Source: Mytilinidion resinicola (taxonomy: Eukaryota > Ascomycota > Dothideomycetes > Mytilinidiales > Mytilinidiaceae). From it: a stretch of DNA of 64,000 nucleotides. The notes under the pieces were generated by a model. The model did no database searches, had not been told where the DNA came from, and saw nothing but the letters and a program-made list of their open reading frames with translations. The position numbers and the translations under genes were made by a program. Location: the NCBI RefSeq assembly GCF_010093595.1, contig NW_022985461.1, positions 352,454-416,453 on the forward strand, read 5' to 3'. Positions 54,204 to 64,000 of the stretch are shown in pieces (position 1 is the stretch's first letter; each line of letters begins with the position of its first letter).

Positions 54204-57200
54204 TCAAAAATAGCCCTCGCAGTAAGGCTCAAATCCGTACGAAGCACAGCCCTCCGTCCATGTCCCACCGGCGCCCCCATTACCTGTGCAGTCCTTCCAC
54301 AGAGACTTCAAGATATTGTCGAAGTCTCCGCCATACACATCGTGGCTGGGCTCAGCCGTGCAGCCTTCTGTCCAGTTGGCGTTGAAGACATACATTGCAT
54401 TTGAGTAACCGTCGGTGTAGCTCATGAAAGCACGGCCATGCTTAGGATCCGGACTGAGTACTTGGAGTTTCTTGTTGATGTCCTTCTTCCACAACGCGAT
54501 CGTTTTATCGATATAGGACTCTTGGATGTCGCCGTCTGTACATTTCCATCTAGTGGGGTTACAGACGAGAGCGCCTTCGGTGACTTGCGGTGCAGGAGTT
54601 GAAGTTGGAGCGCTGTCAGACGGGGTTGTGGATGTAGCTGAGGGTGGTAGATCCATGCAGAATGGTTGGAATCCGAATTGTACACAGCCCTCGGTGTGAT
54701 TTCCGCCTGGTTTGATTTAGTCACATAGAATAAGAGCAGTATCCATACACTTACCGCTACCCTGATTGTCTTTACAGTTGAATACTGTGTCCTTGAATAT
54801 ATCCTTGCAAACGGAAAGGTCGGAAGTAAATTGATGTTGGGTTTCGAGTTCACATCCCATAGCCCACTCGACGAAGAATTCGTAGCTGACTCGCCCATAC
54901 GCTTCCGGGAAATTACGCCGTGCATTATTGGAATCCATCCATGTATTTTGCAGCGAGGTGCAGAAGTCTGAAGCAGCTTCATCAACGTAGTTTGGTTGGA
55001 CAGAACCTCTCTGGCAAGTGCTCATCGTATTGTCATTGCAGACCAGTGGCCCTTCAAAGGGCTCATTCGTCGCAGCTGGAGCTGGACTAGACGCCGTTGG
55101 TGAGGATATCGAAATAGTGAAGAGATTGAAGGATTTCTGAGAAGTACTAAAGGAAGCGTCCGTCGATGAAGATTTGGAGGTTACGGAGACCGTTGCTGTG
55201 GAGACTGGTAGGGTTGGGAAGAGATCCAAGGACTCCGTGGAAAACTGCGAAGTGCTGAAGGTCGATAATGAAGTGAAGGAAGCTATAGAAGAAACCGACG
55301 AAGATGATGTTACAGTGGACGTTACAGGGGAGTCCAAAGAGGTTTGAGAGGGATTGAAAGTCGATGAAAAGGCGGAGGAAAATATCGCTGAGGTAGGCGT
55401 ACAAGCGAATCCGAAATCGCCGAAGTCGAAGGCAGTGCCTACAAAATGGCCACTTGACATAATGGGGACGTCGGTGGCGTTCAGGGAGGGGAATCCGGAT
55501 GGTGTTGCTGTAGGAACGTCTGACTGGGATGATTGAGGTACATTCGCACGTCGCATGTTTGCCTGCACGCCGATACTTCGTTTTTGAGCTTTTACAGCAC
55601 AGATTCTAGCAGGACAGTGAGTATGAAACAAATAACGATCATCGAGAAGTACATACCCCTCAGGCGCTCTATTGTAAGCAGCGTTCAGGCTTCCGGGAAC
55701 AAGATTCGACATGTACACGAGTTTCTGTTTGTTACTGTCTGTAATAGATTGTCCTAGCGGATGGAGGGGACGTGAATGTCGGACTAGGTACTGTTTGATA
55801 CCCGTAGCAGTGAAGCGACCTCCCGGCTGCTGCGCAGCAACAGCATCTAAGGACATAAAGTATGCTACTAGTCCAGACTGCATGATGTCAGAAAAGCATG
55901 AAGGGAAGTATGATGAAAAGAGACACCTACTACTTGACCCGCGGAAAAACTGGTTCCTTCCGCACCTGCAAAGGCGCTGCCAGGGATGTTCTTGAGAGTC
56001 GTAGCGGAAGTCGCCCGGTATGGAGCGTACAAAGTCATGGAACCCCCGACGTTAGGTAGCTGTGGCGAGGTGAAAATCGCAAGAGTACCATCTTCTTCAA
56101 TCCCTCCCACGGTAATCAGACTATTATCCGAAGTACCATGCAGCGTTACTGCATTCTGGTTAAGTGGGAAGAATTCGTCCATGTTATCAGTCCCAGGGTT
56201 CCCATCGTTTCCTGCACCCACCACAAGGGCGATGTTGTTACGATCGCAGTACTCAAGCGCCACCCGCATTACCTTTACTATGTCATGGAAGCTTGCGTCA
56301 AGCGGGGTGACAGCTAGGTGGTATGTTAGATTCAACCTTAGCAGATCGAGTAGTGCACTTTACCCATGCTCAGATTTATGACAGCCTTTCCTTGTCGGCC
56401 TTTCGCCAAAACGTCCGTGATAGCCCAATTGAATGCATGGAACAGTGCATGACCTTGTACTTCCTGAAGTATCCATTGCCTCCGGGACGCTGGATTCCGA
56501 TTCTTGATCGCGTTTATCGTCTTGACGAAAACTAGCTCTGCCTGTGAAGCCACTCCGGCTGAGAGGCCACCAGCTACACTTCCAACACGGGTTCCATGAC
56601 CTTTGTAAAAGACACCATCAAAACCCCCATAGTCCTCCATATCTTGCGGGGCTTGTAAATTAGATGAAACCCCATTCAATGTGAGATGGTTTGGAGCAAC
56701 GTATGTCCTGATCGGTTCTCGGCCATGGGCATCGTTGTCGTCAAGAGCGAATTCCTGCAAGTATTAGATAACGCCTCCCCGTATGAGGCATTCAACGTTG
56801 TAGGAGATTAGATTCTTACATCTGTTGCATCGCCCTGCGAGTAGCCACTATCAATGATATATATGGTAGTACCCCTGCCAAGCGAAGGGTCAAAGATGTA
56901 TGCTCCAGGAACAGGACCAGGACTCTGCTGTGATATCATGTTGAGGTGGTTAATGTTCCGATCTGGAAGTGTCCATTGCCTCTTAGACAAATTAGGGTTG
57001 GCTGGGTATGCGTCTTGGTTGGTTGGAGGAGCCCTGGGTTTAATTTTCTCTCTTGTAGGAATGACAGCAGTTAGCTGCCTGTCTCCATTACCATTTCCAA
57101 GTCGGTTGACTAAGATCGCCTGTACAAAGGGATACAGCTCAGTATTGTTGAGTTCGTTGGCCTTCTCGACGGATAGCGTAGTCGAATAGTACGGGCAGTA

Positions 57201-59398
57201 AGTGATCTCCTGGGGTGGAAAATAGCCCGCAGTGTCATCCAGTTCGGATGCAAACTTCTTAAAATCGTCGTATGCGGTGCCGAGCTTGGCAATTATCAGA
57301 TAGCTTTGCGACGTAGCTGAAGCTGACTGCGAGGACGATGAGATCGTGGTCGACGAGGTAGTGGCCGTAGAGAGTGTCGTCGTCTGCTGAGTTCCCGACG
57401 ATGAGAAGGAAGATTGCTGCGCAGTGGAAGCTTGTAAAGACGTGGACGTCCCTGACCCAGTAGGAAAAGTTGTCGACGGAACGCTGGTTGCTAGCGAGGA
57501 CTGTGAATCAGACTTCGTCGGGGTTGGCGAATCGTCCACCGGCTCTAGTTCCGAAAGTGCAGAAAGATCTGGAATCTCAAGACCAAGACCACCCTTTGGT
57601 TTTGCCACGCTCGGATCTAGGAGGTCTCTCAGTTGTGTCGCTACGTCTTTAGTAAGTTCAGGGGGGCCGCCCTTCTTGAGCCCGTTCAGCAGGTTCTTAG
57701 CAGCATTGACAACGTTGGTAAGGTGCCGTGCTTCCAGCCAAGCATTCTTGAGAAGCGATCCAACGTCTGGTGGGCCATTTTTGAACTTGCCGTCCATAGA
57801 CTTTAGGTCATTGCCAAAGTCAGAAGGAAACTCATCAGTAAGATCGTTGACGGTATGGGCGAAATCTTGGGCAGCTTAGTTTAGTCAGCCAAATGCACCT
57901 CAGTATAGGACACCGCATCGTCATAGGTCTGTGTATACGCTTCTACCACCATTTCTTCAACGGGTCGGTAAGAATCTGGGGCCATAGGCCGCGCTCCATT
58001 CTGTGTAAACTAGTCTACAGCGACCTGAGGTGGCTCGATGACTTGACCGACAGTTCAAAACGATGGGCTTCCATCTCGGTTTGATCCATTGAAGAATGTC
58101 AAGCAGTAGTAAACCAGTTTACACAGACTGAGGGCAAGAGAATGTGACAGAAATGAGCGAGACTTACTTCCGTCAAGCAAATTTAGCTTGTTGGTGATGG
58201 CATCATGGTCGACGGTATCCACGGCGCCTTTCACAAAGGGTTCCATATCCTTCACAATACCTCCAGCCCCTTCAGCGGCGTCTTTTGCTGTATTGACTAA
58301 GCATCCGATAGCTCCGAAAAGACCTTTGCAATTAGAGCCGGGCTTCTTCTTTTTCTGCGGTCCTCCTGGCTTAGCCACAATACCGTCACCAAGGTCGGTC
58401 TGGCCTTTGAGTGTTGACGGGATAGGCATATTTGCTCCAGCTATGATCACACCGGAGGGTGACATCTCAACCTGTTGGACTGCACTCGCAGATGGAAGGA
58501 TGCGCGGTATCGTGAACGGGAATGGAAGAAGCACAAATTCGTCGTTATCCATGATGATATTCACTTCGTTTGCCAGGGCAGAAAAGTTCCCATAGGTAGG
58601 AGCGGGATTGGCGGTCACCATTGCGCCTTGACAAGAAAGAGCCTGTAGTGCTGTTCCTGTAGCCTCGAGAGGTATCGTGACTGTGCCGCACACCACTTCT
58701 GTGGGGCCGATTATGATGTTTCCGCCGGTCGACTGGCTAATGGTTCTGGTGATGGTATCGAAAGGATAGATGTTGGATCCAATAATAATATCAGGTCCCT
58801 GTGGATTGGGCGTAATCTGGATGGTCGAAGTCTGAATAGAAGTGACAGTGGCTGTGACTTGTACGGTAGAGGGTGGTGGAATATTAACGCTGGAGCTAGT
58901 GGAGCCGCTTGAAATCTGATTGGCTGTAGATACTGAAGCGGAATTGATCGCGGTCGAAGAACTGACAGTATCCTCTGAAGTTTGAGATGTAACTATGCTG
59001 AACACCGAAGTGCCTTGAGACTGGAACGTGGCGATGATGGATGATCCGGAAACAGCGGGGCCGACCAGGCCAGAAGGACCTCCAGAGGGACTATCTGAAC
59101 CAATCTTATGACCCTCTCGTCTCCACACGACTCCTTCTTGTGGCACAGATATAGAAAATGTTGGAAATGGCGAGGAACTTGGTGGAGGTGATGTTTGAGG
59201 GCGAAACAGCCTCAAAGGATTCGGGAAGTTTTTGAAGTAGGGAATTTGTACTTGAGTGATGTCAAGGAATAAGAATTGAACAACAAAAGCTATCAGTAGA
59301 AGCTCGGCCTGCTATCATCAGTGGCTGTATACAATATAAGATGGCTTCAAGCTTACTAAAATGACGTTGGTCCAGGACCGTAGCATTTGGCCTAGCAT
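54204..59398 (-). CDS. Large secreted subtilisin-family (S8) protease with tandem Cys-rich modules
   Basis: Eight exons: 59398-59357, 59308-58168, 57874-56820, 56754-56364, 56313-55931, 55877-55657, 55605-54755 and 54706-54204. All phases agree, giving 1528 residues. Residues ~14-36 are a hydrophobic signal or anchor (LLLIAFVVQFLFLDI). Ser/Thr-rich stretches follow, then helical segments. The S8 domain spans ~700-1010: Asp in IYIIDSGYS, His in GHGTRVGSVAGG, oxyanion Asn in GAGNDG, Ser in GTSFSAGQVSG, so the catalytic triad is complete. After a long Ser/Thr linker come two tandem modules of ~120 residues, each with LVCN, a C-x-x-G, and a terminal TEGC...(F/Y)GF-x-P(F/Y)C. They are likely binding modules. 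Exon 7's upstream intron (51 nt) is frame-neutral, so retention would add 17 residues. The protein probably acts outside the cell; a membrane anchor is possible. An ATG 207 bp further upstream, in frame, is an alternative start. Confidence 0.75.
57875..58167 (-). other. Long intron (293 nt) with inverted repeats
   Basis: This intron is about five times longer than the others in the same gene. It contains 15-bp inverted arms (58000-58014 and 58113-58127, one mismatch: ACCAGTTTACACAGA type), which could form a hairpin. The branch region CTGACTAAACTAAG precedes the acceptor. Confidence 0.5.
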
Positions 59399-60187
59399 GT
59401 CGGTCAATGGAGAAACCTTGCGTAACCAATATGATCCTAAATGAGGCAGGTATATTGGAACGGACGAAGGCTGCAAAGAAAGACAATCGACAGTATCACA
59501 GAACGAGGGAATACGGAAGGGCGCATTCGAAAAAGATGCCGCAGTGCGGCACATAGTCTCAAGAGACTGCAGAAAGAAGCGAGTATGCGTTTCTAACACC
59601 ATCATTGAGGCACATGAAGTACACGGTGGATTGATCTATAATTGCGCTTTCGTTAAGACGACGACTAGGTGCCAAGCCATCTTGATTGGGACTGCGATAC
59701 CCGATCGAGAAATGAAAAGAGCCGCATTTCTGCAATGGCGGCTATCTTGGAATAAAACTGTGGTTGGATCCCCAGCAGCGAATGTCCGGCTGGGCGGTTA
59801 TACTCTGATATTTCGGATGCTAGAAAGCCTGATTAGCCGCTCGTCTGTGCCACATGTTGGCATGGCAGCAGATGTAGGAACCTGCGGGGGTCGAAAACAC
59901 GTTCAACTGGGATATGACCCCTCCATGGCGCAGTTGCAGGTGATGTGGTGTTGAATGTTGATGAGAGGGTGAGGCACAGTTCTACGCGCCAAGACGCCGC
60001 GGAGCTGCAATCATGCTGGCATATTCTTAGTACACGGCGGGTATCTTAGGTCTGGTACGAGGAAGTGCAAAGATATGGTCAGTGTTTGCAAAAGCGATTG
60101 ATCCACGGTAGGGTATTGAAGAGATGCGGTCGTCAAAGGCCTTGGCATCAGGCTCAAACCTTGGAAGACGGGCCGGAGCCGCTTAAC
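59399..60187. other. Leader/promoter region of the subtilase gene
   Basis: About 790 bp. The minus-strand frame remains open to 59605 in the exon-1 frame. The plus-strand frame 59544-59954 has no protein features and is not accepted. Confidence 0.4.
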
Positions 60188-60389
60188 TACGTGGGATAGA
60201 GCATGCAGAGGTCCTGATGATATTAGCTGCTGGAAGATGAAAGAGATTAACTTGTGAAAAGGTGGAAGGGTAGCATGATGTGAAGAGGTGCAGCCTCGCG
60301 AGGTGGGGTTGCCCGCTATCTCGACGCTTGTAGACGCGGCCTGTTCACGCTTCACGTGACTCTCTAGCCACATTGAGATACTAAGATCT
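60188..60389 (-). repeat. Dispersed repeat copy B, upstream of subtilase gene
   Basis: Partner of 53581-53813. It also includes the CACGTG palindrome in CGCTTCACGTGAC and lies ~790 bp upstream of the subtilase start codon. Confidence 0.75.
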
Positions 60390-60578
60390 ATTCCCGAGTA
60401 GAATACGTTCTGGTACTTGTAATTGGGCACGTTAAATATGTTTTACTTTCCGCTTAGTGAGCCATGAGCTTTTGGTGCATAAACAAAATGACCACCCTGA
60501 ACTCCAAATTTTTCCTTGGTATCTAAATGCAAGAGTAATGCTCAAAAAAGTTCAGTCTAGGAGATGGTCTAATGCAGA
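60390..60578. other. Short intergenic region
   Basis: 189 bp to the deacetylase stop; no feature. Confidence 0.4.
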
Positions 60579-61954
60579 TCATAGGCCAAGTTTCTCGTTC
60601 TTTTCAAAAACTTTCTGCCCGAACTTCCAGACTTGCTCTACCTCGAGCTTCTTCTCACCTGCCTCGGTGCCTTGCAGCTCTAGGATCACAATGTCGGCAT
60701 CGGCTCCTGGGTCTAAGGTGCCCTTGACACCGTGAAGCCCAAGCATGCGTGCTGGCGTCTCGGTGACTGCCTTTAGAGCCTCTGGTACGCTTGCGCCACT
60801 CCAATTTAGAAAGTTGGTTACACACTCGATCAACGAGATGGACGAGCCTGCAATCTTGCCGTCGGTGCCCTCGAGCGTGAGCAGCGGGCCTTTCTTGATG
60901 ATGCGAGAGCCATTTGTCCAGTCGTAAGTACCATCCGGCAGACCCACGAGCGACATGGCGTCAGTGACTAATATGAACCCATCCGGGTGCGCATTCCACG
61001 CGATCTTGATGGTCGTGCGGTGCAGGTGGATTCCATCTGCAATGATGCCGAAGTAGGGCTTAACGTAGCCCAGAGTGGTGGACGCAGTGCCCAATAGCCC
61101 GAAGATACCTGGGTTGCGGTGGTGGAGGGGCCGCATGGCGTTGAACAGGTGCGTTATCATTCCGGCGCCAGCAGCCATTCCAGCGCGCGCCTCTTCGTAT
61201 GTTGCCTCGCTGTGACCAATCGACACGCGTATGTCGCGAGTTTTGAGGGCTGGGATGCATGAAAGCGCTCCTGGAAGCTCAGGTGCAAGGGTGATATATT
61301 TGATTGGCGAAGGCGAGACTAGGTTTGCAGCACCGTAACACTCTTCGAGGTCGAGGATGCCGTGGGGAGCAGTGCGGAGGACCGAGACGTCGTGGATGCC
61401 ATTCTTCGTCGGGCTAATGAACGGGCCTTCGCAGTGGGCCCCAAGAGACTCGGAGCCGGCAGAGGGGTCGCGTGGTGCACCGGAAGGTCCAAGGAAGGGA
61501 AGGGCCTAGGAGATCAATTAGCACTGTGTTGCGGACAGTGATGCTGTAACTGTGCTTAGCGGACCTTGTGATACACCTCGGCCTTCTGACTTGTAAGGGT
61601 TGGCAGGTATGATGTGACGCCCGTCTTGATCAGGCTCTTGTTGACACGCAGCACGCCTTTGCCGTAGCTAGCTGCCCCATCTTCGGGAATGACGGAGAAG
61701 TCGACGCCATAGGCGCCGTTGAGCTGCGAGTCGATGAGGCCGGGCGAGACGATGCGACCGCCAAGGTCGAGGACGCGATCTGGTACTGCGCGCTGCTCGT
61801 AGAAGACTTCCTGGCTCTTGAGGATCTTGCCGTTGATAGAGCTGATCCAGAGGTCTTCCTTGACGAGCTGGTTGCCTTTGACCAGCAGGCAGTTTGTGAA
61901 CTTGGTGATGCCGCTCGGTGTATGGCTTTCGTACTCCGTGACCGCGGACGGCAT
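60579..61954 (-). CDS. nagA: N-acetylglucosamine-6-phosphate deacetylase
   Basis: Exons 61954-61565 and 61505-60579 (59-nt intron GTCCGC...CCTAG, phase 0) give 438 residues. The ATG at 61954 (MPSAVTEYESHTP) is chosen. Motifs: ILDLGG-like beta strand in VLDLGGRIVSPGLIDSQLNG, metal-binding HCEGPFISPTKNGIHD, IGHSEATYEEARAG, THLFNAMRPLHHRNPG, GIIADGIHLH, and the catalytic Asp in FILVTDAMSLVG. It removes the acetyl group from GlcNAc-6-phosphate to give GlcN-6-phosphate, the second step of GlcNAc catabolism in the cytosol. The deaminase, kinase, transporter and regulator commonly clustered with it in fungi are not in this window. The donor GTCCGC is unusual, but both frames fit. It is divergent from the GH3 gene. 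Confidence 0.93.
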
Positions 61955-62695
61955 TTTGGTGGGGTGCCGTGGAGGGGTTGATGCGGTGGAATGTATGTAG
62001 AGGACGGGGACAAAGAATAGATGGTATGTATGGAAATAGAGTGCGAGCACTCCTTGAAGATGGTGGTGGGTAGAGGAGAGAAATGTTGGTTGAGAAAGTC
62101 TCAACAGTGAATACCTAGCAGCGGGGCATACTTTTATCAGATTGCCCCATGGATGCAGAAGCTACTTCGTCATCGTCACGAGGAGAAGAGTTTTACGTGA
62201 AGCTCCAGCTCTCGAGACGCCTGCGCTGCTAACGGGGCTTATCGTGAGGCGCTGGCTGGCCTGATTCCCGGTGACATTGGCGATGAATACCACAATAGCG
62301 CTACGACATGGCATGGCCGCAGACCCGCGCGGTCACGACAGGCACTGCGACAATAAAGTCGATAAGAGCTCTGATTCTGGATATCGCCGATGAAACTCTT
62401 GGGGCTCGCCAATCGGTAGGGGCCGGCTAGGGTGCCATCACCTCTCGCCAGGCCTCGCCGCTGATGCAACTCTGCACTCTGCGCTCCACCGCAAGGGACC
62501 TCGCCAGCCCAGCCACAGTGTAACCCCACGCCCGCTCGCCTTCCGGGTTGCAAAGAATGCTTGATACCACGTCGCTGCCCATACATCGCGTATCCGTACA
62601 TCGACTGGCTCACGCTTAATCGGCTCGCGCAATCCATTCCAAGACTCCACTTACCACCGTCGCCCTGCCGAACTGCCTCCCGGGTCGCCAGCAAT
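61955..62695. promoter_or_regulatory. Divergent promoter of the GlcNAc gene pair
   Basis: 741 bp between the two divergent start codons, so both promoters lie here. I could not identify a factor-binding motif with confidence. Some GC-rich open frames at 62239-62817 (minus) overlap the start of the GH3 gene and are not accepted. Confidence 0.55.
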
Positions 62696-64000
62696 ATGGC
62701 GAGCAAGGCGAAGCTGGATCCCGTCTGGGACGACTTGGACAGGTACCGTGTCCCGATCCTCTCCGCCAAGTGGCTGCCACTAACGAGTGTAGGACTATGG
62801 TGTGTTTGATCTCCCATGGCACGCCATGCGGTCCATATGCTGACTGGCCCAGGGCCAACTGTTTATGATGGGATTTGATGGGACCACCGTGACCCCACAG
62901 ATCCGGACTCTGATCGAGAAGCACCATTTAGGCTGCATCCTACTAACCGCAAAGAACCTGAAGTGTGAGCATAAACTGACCTCGCTTCATATGCAACCAC
63001 CACCCAAGTCTGTCCACTAACACCATGAAGCTGCCGAGGAAACCACAAAACTGTGCTACGAGTTGCAGAAAGTAGCCCATGATGCCGGCCATCCAGTGCC
63101 ACTGGCCATCGGCGTCGACCAGGAGAATGGAGGCGTCAACAGCCTTTTCGATGAAATTTATATCCGGCAGTATCCCAGCAACATGGGAATCGCCGCCACT
63201 GGCTCAACAGATCTGGCCTTCGAGGTTGCCAAAGCCACAGCACAAGAGATTTCAGCTTGCGGTATCAACTGGATATTTGGACCGTGTCTAGATGTTCTGA
63301 CCAATGCTCGGAACCAGCCCCTGGGTGTTAGGACCGCGGGTGATGACCCGCAAGAAGTTTCTGCCTACGGTGTAGCCTTCATGAAAGGTTACAAGGAAGC
63401 TGGTGTTGTCACTCTCGGAAAGCACTTTCCTTCCTACGGAAACCTTGAGTTTCTTGGATCCACCCTAGACGTCCCCATCATCACCGAGTCACTAGAACAG
63501 CTGAGCCTGAGTGCTCTCATTCCGTTCCGCAATGCCATCCAACAAGGCTTAGATTCAATGATGGTCGGCGGATGTGCCATGTCTTCGGCAGGTTTGAACG
63601 CTATGCACGCCTGCCTCTCGGATCAAGTTGTTGATGGACTGCTCCGGTCAGACCTCAAGTTTGATGGTGTCGTCGTCTCAGAATGCCTCGAGATGGAGGC
63701 CTTGAGCCACAACATAGGCGTCGGTGGAGGCACTGTTATGGCCGTCAACGCCGGCTGCGACGTCATTCTCCTCTGTCGGTCCTTCCAAGTCCAGCAGGAA
63801 GCCATCAAGGGTCTGAAAACTGGAATCGAGAATTCCATGATCACCAAGGACAGGATCTACAACTCGCTCCGCCGAGTTCTGACCATGAAGCTAAGATGCA
63901 CATCGTGGGAGAAGGCGCTCCACCCCCCTGGAATAGCTTTCCTCGAAACGCTGCAACCGTCACACACCGCTCTATCAACAAAAGCATATAACTCATCCAT
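62696..64000 (+). CDS. GH3-family beta-N-acetylglucosaminidase (partial)
   Basis: Exons 62696-62788, 62853-62964 and 63031 to beyond the edge; introns GTAGGA...CCCAG (64 nt) and GTGAGC...ATGAAG (66 nt). The visible part is ~390 residues. The start is MASKAKLDPVWDDLDRY. Landmarks: QLFMMGFDGTTVTPQIRTLI, PLAIGVDQENGGVN, GPCLDVLTNARNQPLGVRT, VVTLGKHFPSYGNLEFLG, DSMMVGGCAMSS, and VVVSECLEMEALSHNIGVGG. This matches NagZ/GH3 N-acetylglucosaminidases. In the segment where GH3 enzymes have the nucleophile Asp (SD-x-L-x-M type) this protein has Glu (SECLEM), and the GH of KHFPGHG is SY. The first intron choice is uncertain. It pairs with the divergent deacetylase, as in fungal GlcNAc gene clusters. The C-terminal part, possibly a GNAT domain, is outside. 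Confidence 0.82.

Noticed and set aside
59544..59954. 136-codon plus-strand frame in the subtilase leader
   Set aside because: No domain and it overlaps the minus-strand leader frame; not supported.
1..64000. CRISPR arrays, phage or bacterial-type operons
   Set aside because: No spaced identical repeats, no such genes; the window is clearly fungal nuclear DNA.

Overview
The window is nuclear DNA of a filamentous ascomycete (Pezizomycotina; class Dothideomycetes is my guess only). The evidence is short spliceosomal introns, mostly 45-90 nt with GT...AG ends and CTAAC/CTGAC-like branch points. Other evidence is an intron-containing tRNA-Ile, FluG, a CFEM/GPI protein, HET-domain sequences, a NACHT-WD40 remnant, and transition-biased repeats that look like repeat-induced point mutation (RIP). 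No bacterial operons, CRISPR arrays or viral genes were seen.

Layout. 0-3 kb: start of a small secreted protein (minus) and a long non-coding stretch. 3-33.4 kb is mostly housekeeping: an AGC/S6K-like kinase, a conserved membrane protein, a GNAT plus integrase-type zinc-finger protein (Spt10-like), an SDR, tRNA-Ile, FluG, Arp6 divergent from a GCIP-like protein, a CFEM/GPI protein, a large disordered protein, glucosidase II beta subunit and a methyltransferase. A gene-poor GC-rich gap spans about 26.8-30.0 kb.

33.8-43.3 kb is an accessory island. It holds two decayed HET-domain genes, a roughly 378-bp element with 70-bp terminal inverted repeats between them, a decayed NACHT-WD40 C-terminus, AT-rich debris, and a tandem array of three diverged orphan genes (about 206-213 aa each) sharing an R-x-L-C-D-[ED]-L helix motif. 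The orphan array and the 1528-aa subtilase below are the best candidates for something undescribed.

43.4-53.4 kb returns to conserved genes: a CCDC174-like protein divergent from homoserine dehydrogenase, a Dap1/MAPR haem protein, a 626-aa proline/serine-rich fungal protein and a 704-aa BTB-like protein. 54.2-59.4 kb holds an eight-exon gene for a predicted secreted subtilisin-family protein. It has Ser/Thr-rich linkers and two tandem Cys-rich C-terminal modules. Two diverged copies of a ~200-230-bp sequence containing CACGTG lie upstream of this gene and of the BTB-like gene, in the same orientation. The window ends in a GlcNAc-catabolism pair: GlcNAc-6-phosphate deacetylase divergent from a GH3 beta-N-acetylglucosaminidase that runs off the right edge.

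All exon boundaries come from reading-frame continuity and splice-site inspection. No transcript data or database search was available, so family names rest on motif recognition.
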